Source: Acidobacteriota bacterium (GTDB lineage Bacteria > Acidobacteriota > UBA890). Taken from it: a stretch of DNA of 6,460 nt. Position 1 is the first letter of the stretch. The number at the start of each line of letters is the position of its first letter. Below, piece after piece: positions 1-5,482 of this stretch. The stretch is from NCBI GenBank assembly GCA_030609765.1, contig JAUWTE010000190.1:1-6460 (forward strand). The letters run 5' to 3'. Below the pieces are notes generated by a model, which was given only the letters and a program-made list of their open reading frames with translations, searched no databases and had not been told where the DNA came from. A program made the position numbers and the translations under genes.

Positions 1-59
1 CGAAGGGTGCTCGGACGGCCCCGACTCTGACTCACTGCATCTGTAGACCTCCCCCAGTC

Positions 60-86
60 GAGGCTTCCCTCAATTGAGGCTTCCCT
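60..86. repeat. Direct repeat with central palindrome downstream of the operon
   Basis: The 11-mer GAGGCTTCCCT occurs at 60-70 and again at 76-86, and the 12-base perfect palindrome CCTCAATTGAGG (68-79) lies across the junction. It sits just past the TAG at 90-92, so it could form a short hairpin at the operon end. The stem is only four bases around an AATT loop and no T-run follows on the minus strand, so terminator function is unproven. Nothing else is recognisable in 1-89. Confidence 0.4.
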
Positions 87-89
87 TCG

Positions 90-1187
90 CTACTTGCTTA
101 CAGACTCGAGCCTGACCTCGGCCCTGCGACCATCGAGGATGGCTTCGACCTCAACGGCGTCCACGTGCGTGATGTACTCGAGACCAGTGACACGAGTGGC
201 CTCCTGCGTCAGGCACGCGACATCGGCGCGGTCGATGAGAGAAAGATCGAACTTGCGGGCGCCAGCCATGAGTTGCTTCATTCCTTGCGCCAGCCTCGAA
301 AAGTAGCTGTAGACCCCCAGCGCACCCGTGGGCACATCCTTGAAGCGATCGGCTCCAACCAGTCGCTTCACCTCGGGCGCGGTCACGAAGAGCTCCTCGG
401 TCGATTTGCCGAATCGATCGACGAAGACCGGCAGCGACCCCTCATCGATGTGCTTGCCCAGGGTCTTGCCGACCATCGCCGCCGCCAGGGGCGCGCGGGC
501 CATGGCGATGAGCTTCACGTAGGGTGCGCCCAAGGCCAGCCCTTTGAAGATCTGATCTTCCATGGTGAAGCCTGCGGCCAGAGCCAGGTCGGGCACGTAC
601 TCGTCTCGAGACGCCAGCGAGTCGGCCATCTGCCAGAGCAAGCTGTGCAGCTCCAGAGCCGGCACGCCCCACTCGTTCATCATTCGCCAGGGGCTCATGC
701 CGGTGCCGCCGCCGGCGCCGTCCACCGTCAACAATTCGAGCTCGGCCAGCGATGCCACCTTGATGGCCCGGGCCAGGTCAGCGGGGCGGAAAGCGCCCGT
801 CTTCAGGGTGATGTACTTGGCACCGGCGCTGCGCAGCTGCTCGACTCTGGCGAGGAACGACTCTTCGCTGATCATCCCGACGCGGCTGTGGCGCTCGAAT
901 TCGTGGAAGCTGCCCGCCTCGAATGCCTCGATAACCTCGGGATCCAGAGGATTCGGAAGGACGACATAGCCGCGCCGGTAGAGCTCCTGGGCCTTGGCGA
1001 GGTCGGTAATCATGACCTCACCCCCGATGTTCTTGGCACCCTGGCCCCACTTCAGCTCGATCGCCTCGACACCGAGGTGTTCGATGGCGAACTCGGCCAC
1101 GCCCAGGCGGGTGTCCTCGACATTCGTCTGCAGGATGATCTGGCCGCGGCCGTCGATCTGCCAGTCGGTGTAGGTTCGGATCCTACG
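90..1187 (-). pseudogene. FMN-binding glutamate-synthase-domain protein, C-terminal part (downstream of in-frame TAA)
   Basis: This is the remaining two thirds of the glutamate-synthase-like flavoprotein. If translated separately, GTG 1100 is a possible start (336 residues), but about 29 family-like codons (RRIRTYTDW through VEDTRLG) lie before it and no good ribosome binding site is seen. Numbering from GTG 1100, FMN-barrel features are ELKWGQGAKNIGG (15-27), KYITLKTGAFRPAD (95-108), the glycine-rich loop VDGAGGGTGMSPW (126-138) and a probable phosphate-binding segment AAGFTMEDQIFKGLALGAP (175-193). The segment IAMARAPLAAAMVG (198-211) stands where glutamate synthases carry the three cysteines of their [3Fe-4S] cluster; the only cysteine in this part is Cys296. 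No glutaminase domain is present. Known relatives reduce 2-oxoglutarate-derived imine at FMN, but the substrate here is unknown. Called pseudogene because of the stop; it may be functional if the stop is an error or the chain is made separately. Confidence 0.8.
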
Positions 1188-1190
1188 TTA
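1188..1190 (-). other. In-frame TAA interrupting the glutamate-synthase-like gene
   Basis: The codons around it read KSPEL-stop-RRIRTYTDWQIDGRG, and the frame then stays open to 90. From memory of the family, a glutamate is usual here (PELERR), so one G-to-T change (GAA to TAA) explains the stop. The starts of the two fragments, 1709 and 1100, differ by 609 bases, a multiple of three, so there is no frameshift. Confidence 0.9.
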
Positions 1191-1709
1191 GAGCTCCGGC
1201 GACTTCAGAACGCGGCCCTTGCGGATTTCGGCCTGCATATCCATGCCGACGACGTTCTCACCGATGGCCATCGGCACTCCGGAGAGGGCAGCGCCCGTAG
1301 CGAGACCGTCCCAGTTGATGCTCGCCACCTTCGTCGAGCCCATGGCGGCGATAACGAACGGAAGGGAAGCCGTGATCTCCCTCTCGCGGCCGATCGGGCG
1401 CTCGAGATTGACGTTGGGGAAAATGGCCTTGTCGCTGTCTTCCTCGATACCGTGGGCGCCGATTGCCGTCCCCAGAATCGTCAGATGGCTGTAGTCGACC
1501 GGGTAGTCCTTCTCGGAGGCGGTCGTGATGATGCCAAAGGGTTGCGGGTAGATCATCTCGGCCCCGCGGTACGCGGACTTTCCGATCTCACACATTCCGA
1601 TGCAGCCATCCACGCATGTGGCACACATGCCGGATATATGGGAGATGCTGTCTTCCGTACGGTTCTTCGAAAGCGTTGCCGCGCTGGCATTGATCTTGGT
1701 GAACGACAT
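1188..1709 (-). CDS. FMN-binding glutamate-synthase-domain protein, N-terminal part (ends at premature TAA)
   Basis: These 173 residues are the N-terminal third of a protein that continues in the same frame after the stop at 1188-1190; the composite gene runs 1709 to 90 (540 codons). Near the start is a cysteine cluster GMCATCVDGCIGMCEIG (Cys29, 32, 36, 40; C-x2-C-x3-C-x3-C), a likely Fe-S site that ordinary glutamate synthases lack at this place. Then come segments typical of the split GltB-type flavoproteins, including YPQPFGIITTASEKDYPVD, ALSGVPMAIGENVVGMD and the end GRVLKSPEL. Initiation is strong and the gene is the last of the operon. Alone, this part has only the beginning of the barrel domain and should not form the active site. 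It could be a truncated product, or one of two chains that assemble. Family assignment is firm; function of the fragment is not. Confidence 0.85.
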   Translation of the reverse strand: MSFTKINASAATLSKNRTEDSISHISGMCATCVDGCIGMCEIGKSAYRGAEMIYPQPFGIITTASEKDYPVDYSHLTILGTAIGAHGIEEDSDKAIFPNVNLERPIGREREITASLPFVIAAMGSTKVASINWDGLATGAALSGVPMAIGENVVGMDMQAEIRKGRVLKSPEL

Positions 1710-1715
1710 TTCGAT

Positions 1716-1722
1716 TCCTCCT
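1716..1722 (-). promoter_or_regulatory. Ribosome binding site of the glutamate-synthase-like gene
   Basis: AGGAGGA lies six bases before ATG 1709, in the 16-base gap after the HoxU-like stop codon. This is strong initiation for a frame that meets a stop codon after 173 residues. Confidence 0.8.
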
Positions 1723-1725
1723 GAA

Positions 1726-2364
1726 CTACGCGATTTTGGCCGTGTTAACCGGCATTTGGCATGCGATCAGACAACCACCGCAGAGGGTGCTGTCAGCGGC
1801 TGGTCCGGCACAGCGGAGCATGCAGACAGGACATACGTACATGCAGCCACCGCAGTGCCGGCACTGCTCGGAGTCTTCCTCGAACGGCGTGGTGATGCGA
1901 CGATCCGGGCCTCGACCTGCGAAGTCGATGGCCCCGGCCATCATCTGCTCCTTGCACATCCGCACGCACAGGCCGCAGAGAATGCAATCCTCGTTCTCCG
2001 GCCTGAACCGCTGCTGCGTAACCCCATGCGCCGCAGCCAAGTCCTGAATGGTCTTGGAGCTCGGGGTCGAGCTAACCATCAGCTCGAGTAGTAGCTTGCG
2101 CGCGTTGACTATGCGGGGGGTATGGGTGCGGACTTGCAGACCCTCCTCGCAAGGATAGGTACACGACGAAACGACCTTTGCCTTATCGGGTGGCCCGATC
2201 TCGACGGCGCACAGGCGGCAGGCACCGTAGCTGCTCAAGCCCTCCATGTGGCAGAGCGTGGGGATCTCGATTCCCGCCATCCGCGCCGCCTCGAGTAGGC
2301 TGGTTCCTATTTCGACCTCCATCCTGCTCCCGTCGATCGTCAGGGTGACGCTCTCAGTGCTCAT
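1726..2364 (-). CDS. HoxU/NuoG-N-terminus-like [2Fe-2S] and [4Fe-4S] ferredoxin subunit
   Basis: This 212-residue electron-carrier protein resembles HoxU and the N-terminal end of NuoG/HydA. A plant-type [2Fe-2S] domain (1-80) has Cys38, Cys49, Cys52 and Cys68. The middle segment, where NuoG and HoxU carry a His-Cys3 [4Fe-4S] site, reads LMVSSTPSSKTIQDLAAAHG and has no cysteine, so that cluster is absent. Two ferredoxin-type clusters follow: Cys127/130/133/137 (CILCGLCVRMC) and Cys168/171/174/178 (CRHCGGCMYVC). Five more cysteines (181, 185, 195, 198, 202) near the C-terminus could hold a further cluster. There is no H-cluster domain. It starts at ATG 2364 and overlaps the NuoF-like gene by 11 bases; the next gene starts 16 bases after its stop. 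Its likely job is to pass electrons between the NADH subunit and the glutamate-synthase-like protein (inference). Confidence 0.92.
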   Translation of the reverse strand: MSTESVTLTIDGSRMEVEIGTSLLEAARMAGIEIPTLCHMEGLSSYGACRLCAVEIGPPDKAKVVSSCTYPCEEGLQVRTHTPRIVNARKLLLELMVSSTPSSKTIQDLAAAHGVTQQRFRPENEDCILCGLCVRMCKEQMMAGAIDFAGRGPDRRITTPFEEDSEQCRHCGGCMYVCPVCMLRCAGPAADSTLCGGCLIACQMPVNTAKIA

Positions 2365-4237
2365 GGCCACCTCCGGACAGCACCAGGACGGCATCCTTGG
2401 TGCATACGTCCTTGCAAGTGCCACACTTGATGCACAAGTTCGGGTCGATGGTGTGCAGCTCGTTCTTCTCACCGAAGATCGCCTCCGCGGGGCAGACTTT
2501 CGCGCATGCACCACAGCCGTCGCACAGATCGGCCATGATCTCGAAGCGGATCAGCTCCGTGCACACGCCCGCGGGGCAGCAATGATCTCGGATATGGGCG
2601 ATGTACTCGTCGCGGAAGTAGCGGATGGTAGACAGGACCGGTGTGGCGGCATTCTGGCCAAGGCCACACATGCTCGTCGTGTTCACCGTGGCGCCGAGCT
2701 CATCGAGCAAGCTCAGATGCTCCATGGTGCCGCGTCCTTCGCAGATGTCCTCTAGAAGCTCTCGCATCCGTTGCGTGCCCTTGCGGCAGGGATAGCACTT
2801 GCCGCAAGACTCCTCTTCGAGGAAGCCGGTGAAGTAGCGGGCGACGTCCACCATGCAGGTCGACTCATCCATTACGATCAGGCCACCGGAGCCCATGATT
2901 GTCCCGGCTTCCCTGAGCGCCTCGAAATCAATGGGCAGGTCGATCTGGTCGGCCGGCAGGCAGCCTCCTGCTGGCCCACCCGTCTGCACCGCTTTCAGCG
3001 CCTTTTGATCAGGGATCCCCCCGCCAATGTCGTAGACAATCGAGCGGATGCTCGTTCCCATGGGCACCTCCACCAGGCCGGTGCAGTTCACCTTCCCCAC
3101 CAGCGAGAAGATCTTGGTGCCCTTGCTGTGCTCGGAGCCGATAGATGCGTACCAGTCGGGACCGTTGTTGATGATGTGAGGAATGTTGGCCCAGGTTTCG
3201 ACGTTGTTGATCACCGTGGGGCTGCCCATGTAGCCGGAAACCGCTGGGTAGGGCGGACGCTGGCGAGGCTCACCCTTGCGTCCTTCGATGGACGCGATCA
3301 AGGCGGTCTCCTCGCCACATACGAAGGCCCCCGCCCCGCGCACCACCTTCAGGTCGAAGCTGAAGTCGGTGCCCAGGATCCGCTCGCCCAGCATCCCGGC
3401 CCGGCGTGCGTCCTGGACGGCTCTGCTGATTCTCCCGACAGCCAGGGGATACTCGTGCCGTACGTAAATGAAGCCCTGCTGAGCGCCGATAGCGTAGGCG
3501 CCGATGCACATCCCCTCTAGGACGCGATGAGGGTTGCCTTCCAGAACGCTTCGATCCATATACGCGCCGGGGTCGCCCTCGTCCCCGTTGCACACGACAT
3601 ACTTGCAGGCTGCGGGTTGCTCGCTAGCGATCTTCCATTTGGGGCCGGCCGGGAAGCCGGCACCTCCCCGACCCCTGAGGCCGGAGCGGCTGACATCGTC
3701 GATAACATCTGCCGGGCTCATCGTTGCCAGAACATTCTGCAGGGCGAGGTAGCCGCCGATGTCGAGAAAATCGTTCAGGTTGGTGGGGTCGATTCGGCCG
3801 TTCTCCGCCAGAACGATTCGATGCTGGTGGCTATAGAAGGGGATGTCACCTTCGTGTTCGATCGGCTCGTGCGTCGAGGGGTCACGGTAGAGAAGCTCCT
3901 CGATGGGCTCCTTGTTCAGAACGGTTTGTTCGATGATCCTTTTCGCGTCTTTGGGTCGCACCTTCGGGTAGAAGGTTTCGGAGGGCTGGAGCGTGACAAG
4001 CGGCCCCATCTCGCAGAAGCCGTGACAGCCGGTGAGCCGGATCTCCACCCTCCTGCTCAGACCGTGATCGGCGAGGACTTTGCGGAAGGCCTCGACCACG
4101 TCGCCGGCTCCCCCGGCGACGCAGCCCGTGCCGGTACAGATGGTTATGCAGGGGCGCTCAGGGTCACTCCGCCCTATCAGCACGCTGAGACCCCTCCGGT
4201 CTTCTCCTGGCAGCGATAGAGAACTGTCTGGGCTCAT
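2354..4237 (-). CDS. NuoF/HndC/HydB-like NADH- and FMN-binding subunit with extra Fe-S domains
   Basis: This 627-residue protein is the NADH-oxidising flavin subunit. Domains in order are: a thioredoxin-like [2Fe-2S] domain (ligands Cys34, Cys39, Cys71, Cys75); the NuoF core with the FMN/NADH loops GLRGRGGAGFPAGPKW (187-202) and NGDEGDPGAYMDR (217-229) plus GEETALI (308-314); the NuoF [4Fe-4S] site SCGKCYPCRKG (Cys478, 481, 484, with Cys524); a CCPAGVC segment (553-559) resembling the probable zinc site of HydB proteins; and a C-terminal two-cluster ferredoxin domain (Cys572/575/578/582 and Cys602/605/608/612). Complex I NuoF lacks the two end domains, whereas HydB/HndC of NADH-linked, often electron-bifurcating, hydrogenases have them. 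It starts at the ATGA overlap with the NuoE-like gene and overlaps the next gene by 11 bases. Whether it bifurcates electrons is inference from architecture. Confidence 0.96.
   Translation of the reverse strand: MSPDSSLSLPGEDRRGLSVLIGRSDPERPCITICTGTGCVAGGAGDVVEAFRKVLADHGLSRRVEIRLTGCHGFCEMGPLVTLQPSETFYPKVRPKDAKRIIEQTVLNKEPIEELLYRDPSTHEPIEHEGDIPFYSHQHRIVLAENGRIDPTNLNDFLDIGGYLALQNVLATMSPADVIDDVSRSGLRGRGGAGFPAGPKWKIASEQPAACKYVVCNGDEGDPGAYMDRSVLEGNPHRVLEGMCIGAYAIGAQQGFIYVRHEYPLAVGRISRAVQDARRAGMLGERILGTDFSFDLKVVRGAGAFVCGEETALIASIEGRKGEPRQRPPYPAVSGYMGSPTVINNVETWANIPHIINNGPDWYASIGSEHSKGTKIFSLVGKVNCTGLVEVPMGTSIRSIVYDIGGGIPDQKALKAVQTGGPAGGCLPADQIDLPIDFEALREAGTIMGSGGLIVMDESTCMVDVARYFTGFLEEESCGKCYPCRKGTQRMRELLEDICEGRGTMEHLSLLDELGATVNTTSMCGLGQNAATPVLSTIRYFRDEYIAHIRDHCCPAGVCTELIRFEIMADLCDGCGACAKVCPAEAIFGEKNELHTIDPNLCIKCGTCKDVCTKDAVLVLSGGGHEH
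2370..2374 (-). promoter_or_regulatory. Ribosome binding site that sets the start of the HoxU-like gene
   Basis: GGAGG lies five bases before ATG 2364, inside the end of the NuoF-like gene. It supports this start over an upstream one at 2514, whose 50 extra residues are a shadow of the NuoF-like ferredoxin domain. Confidence 0.75.
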
Positions 4238-4788
4238 GCGGCAGCCTCGGATCTCGCCGCAACAGGCTTCTTTTCGGCACTCCTCTTCAGCCGGCGCAGC
4301 AGGGTGGGAACCTTTGACGCTGTAACCTGGCCTTGGTAGTCGCCGTCGAGCAGGACGATGGGACCGAGAGCACAGGCGCCAACACAGTTGACCGTCTCGA
4401 GGCCATACTCGCGGTCGTCAGTGACCTCTCCGCTGCGAATGCCGAGGTGACGCTCGAACTCGCGCAGCACCCGGGCTGCGCCGCGCACGTGGCAGGCAGT
4501 TCCGGTGCACACGGTGCACTGATGCTCACCAGGAGGCTTGAGGCGGAAATACTTGAAGAACGTGGCGATTCCGTAGACTTCAGTAATGGGAATCTCCAGG
4601 CTCGTGGCAACGTGCTCCATGGCGAAGCGCGGCAGGAAACCCATGGCGTCTTGGATATCCAGCAGCATCGCGATCAGGTCATTGCGATCGTTGTGATGCT
4701 CCTCGATGATCCGGCCTACCGGGGAAGAGAGGATCTCTGGAGTATCGACTAGGGCAATCTCGCGCACAGGTGCTGTGGCAGCTCTCAT
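4234..4788 (-). CDS. NuoE/HndA-like [2Fe-2S] subunit of an NADH-dependent oxidoreductase
   Basis: This 184-residue protein belongs to the NuoE (24 kDa complex I subunit) / HndA / HydC family, a thioredoxin-like [2Fe-2S] carrier that partners the NADH/FMN subunit in the cytoplasm. The N-terminal helical part (about 20-85) ends in the typical ITEVYGIATFFKYF. Predicted cluster ligands are Cys94 and Cys99 (in CTVCTGTACH) and Cys135 and Cys139 (in NCVGAC), matching the family pattern C-x4-C and C-x3-C. Length is normal. I chose ATG 4788 because AGGGGAGA precedes it by ten bases; a longer frame to 4833 would overlap the upstream gene and adds non-family sequence. The stop overlaps the start of the NuoF-like gene as ATGA, which implies translational coupling and equal production. 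A lysine- and alanine-rich tail of about 20 residues ends the protein. Confidence 0.95.
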   Translation of the reverse strand: MRAATAPVREIALVDTPEILSSPVGRIIEEHHNDRNDLIAMLLDIQDAMGFLPRFAMEHVATSLEIPITEVYGIATFFKYFRLKPPGEHQCTVCTGTACHVRGAARVLREFERHLGIRSGEVTDDREYGLETVNCVGACALGPIVLLDGDYQGQVTASKVPTLLRRLKRSAEKKPVAARSEAAA

Positions 4789-4808
4789 GGTCGGGCTTTC
4801 TCCCCTGG

Positions 4809-5120
4809 CTAGCTGTAGTTCTCGCAGTGCCAAATGCCGCCGGGAGGCCTGACGCGGAGGCAGGTCTCCCAGTTGTCACAGTTCATGCAGAGTCCCTTGT
4901 AAGGGCTCAGCTCGACGCTCTCCTGCCGCGGCTGAACCGGCACGGGCCGGGACTTGAACTCGACGACTTCGAATTCGTTGCACTGCAGAACGTATCGGGA
5001 CGGGCCGTCGTGGCAGAGGCTGCAGTAGCTACCGTGCCGGCACGTTGAGCACAGGCCGCGCAACACGACTTGCGCCTCGGGGTTTTCTCTCTTCCTCACT
5101 GCTGAGGCTGCTCTGGGCAT
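4809..5120 (-). CDS. Small protein with two four-cysteine motifs (probable metal-binding), function unknown
   Basis: This is a 103-residue soluble protein with no signal peptide or membrane segment. It starts at ATG 5120 behind a strong AAGGAGG site. The sequence contains an internal duplication: GLCSTCRHGSYC followed by YVLQCNEFE in the first half, and GLCMNCDNWETC followed by IWHCENYS at the end. Each copy has the form G-L-C-x2-C-x4/5-C, a spacer, then C-[NE]-[EN]-[FY]. Four closely spaced cysteines per copy suggest a zinc ribbon or Fe-S site. Extra cysteines in copy one (SLCHD) make the exact ligand set unclear. It is the first gene after the sigma-54 promoter and ends 20 bases before the NuoE-like gene starts, so it is co-expressed with the redox subunits. 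It may be an accessory or redox-sensing protein or a small subunit. I recognise the repeat type as recurring in anaerobe genomes but know no proven role. Confidence 0.82.
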   Translation of the reverse strand: MPRAASAVRKRENPEAQVVLRGLCSTCRHGSYCSLCHDGPSRYVLQCNEFEVVEFKSRPVPVQPRQESVELSPYKGLCMNCDNWETCLRVRPPGGIWHCENYS

Positions 5121-5129
5121 GTGGCCTTT

Positions 5130-5136
5130 CCTCCTT
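5130..5136 (-). promoter_or_regulatory. Ribosome binding site of the small cysteine-motif gene
   Basis: AAGGAGG lies nine bases before the ATG at 5120. It fixes the start of this gene: the frame stays open farther upstream, but that extension runs through the sigma-54 promoter and has no comparable site. Confidence 0.85.
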
Positions 5137-5231
5137 GGTTGAGCCCGATGATCTGGGCGTTTCTCGTAAACTTTGCTGGCCCGGCGTGTGGGGGGGCGGG
5201 CACCGATCCAGCCATTCCTGCTGAACATAAG

Positions 5232-5247
5232 AGCAACCTCCGTGCCA
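5232..5247 (-). promoter_or_regulatory. Sigma-54 (-24/-12) promoter of the operon
   Basis: The minus strand reads TGGCACGGAGGTTGCT, matching every fixed position of the known sigma-54 consensus TGGCACG-N4-TTGCW, with GG (5246-5245) and GC (5234-5233) at the required ten-base spacing. Counting 12 bases on from the C of the -12 GC puts transcription start near 5221-5222, giving a leader of about 100 nucleotides before the ATG at 5120. The promoter faces the NADH-dehydrogenase-like operon, and the gene directly upstream encodes a sigma-54 activator, so control by that protein is the simplest reading. Confidence 0.9.
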
Positions 5248-5387
5248 AAGGATCCGGGGCGCTCGAGCGCTGGCGCTTTGCCCTGTTGCTCAATGGCAGG
5301 GTCGTCGTAAGACCTTGCACACAAAGGACTTAGTGGGGACGGTGGCGTGATGCCGCCGTGGCCGTACGCCTTCCCGCGACCTTCATC

Positions 5388-5404
5388 GGTGGAGAAACTG
5401 CCGG
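5388..5404. promoter_or_regulatory. Degenerate second copy of the palindromic motif
   Basis: The 7-base core AGAAACT (5393-5399) is identical to the centre of the palindrome at 5420-5436, at a 32-bp offset. The flanks are only partly conserved and the arms are not fully complementary here. It is plausible as a weaker second activator site placed on the same helix face. Confidence 0.35.
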
Positions 5405-5419
5405 TCCGGGTCTGACCAG

Positions 5420-5436
5420 CGGGTAGAAACTACCCG
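5420..5436. promoter_or_regulatory. Perfect 17-bp palindrome, candidate activator binding site (UAS)
   Basis: The sequence is CGGGTAG-AAA-CTACCCG, two perfect 7-base arms around a 3-base centre. Its centre lies about 205 bp upstream of the predicted start of the sigma-54 transcript, within the range where enhancer-binding proteins bind. The core AGAAACT recurs at 5393-5399, exactly 32 bp away (about three helical turns), in a degenerate 17-bp copy (5388-5404) that matches this one at 12 of 17 positions. Dimeric Fis-type regulators bind such palindromes, often in phased pairs. It follows the activator gene by about 70 bp and could instead be a transcript hairpin, but it lacks a T-run. Assignment to the adjacent activator is inference. 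Confidence 0.55.
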
Positions 5437-5467
5437 GCACGGGGGTCTGGAATCGGGCGCCGCAATC

Positions 5468-5482
5468 GCCGACCGGATCGGC
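5468..5482 (-). other. Weak inverted repeat just after the activator gene
   Basis: Five-base arms (gccga / tcggc) flank a five-base spacer about 27 bases past the activator stop codon, within very GC-rich DNA. It could form a small hairpin at the transcript end, but no T-run follows, so it is not called a terminator. Confidence 0.2.

Noticed and set aside
1..40. Possible start of another minus-strand gene after the operon (GGGGGAGG followed by ATG and GTG)
   Set aside because: The ATG frame stops after two codons, and the GTG frame has about a dozen residues before the window edge with nothing recognisable.
1176..1194. GAGCTC and GGATCC flanking the TAA, resembling a cloning linker
   Set aside because: Both hexamers fall in codons that fit the family protein sequence (PEL and RRIR), so chance is the simpler explanation.
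165..1724. Long plus-strand open frame of 519 codons opposite the glutamate-synthase-like gene
   Set aside because: It lies entirely antisense to a well-recognised protein family, has no recognisable domain or ribosome site, and is the kind of shadow frame expected in GC-rich DNA.
1726..2514. Longer 262-residue version of the HoxU-like protein
   Set aside because: The first 50 residues are the out-of-frame shadow of the NuoF-like C-terminal ferredoxin domain; the [2Fe-2S] domain begins cleanly at ATG 2364 behind GGAGG.
3527..4219. Plus-strand open frame of 230 codons opposite the NuoF-like gene
   Set aside because: Antisense shadow of conserved NuoF-like coding sequence with no recognisable domain.
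4234..4833. Longer NuoE-like start at 4833
   Set aside because: It would overlap the preceding gene and adds 15 residues without family similarity; ATG 4788 has a ribosome site.
4809..5324. Longer 171-residue version of the small cysteine-motif protein
   Set aside because: The extra N-terminus runs through the consensus sigma-54 promoter at 5232-5247 and low-complexity basic sequence, while ATG 5120 has a strong ribosome site.
5250..5390. IHF site between the candidate activator sites and the promoter
   Set aside because: I looked for WATCAA-N4-TTR on both strands and saw no convincing match.
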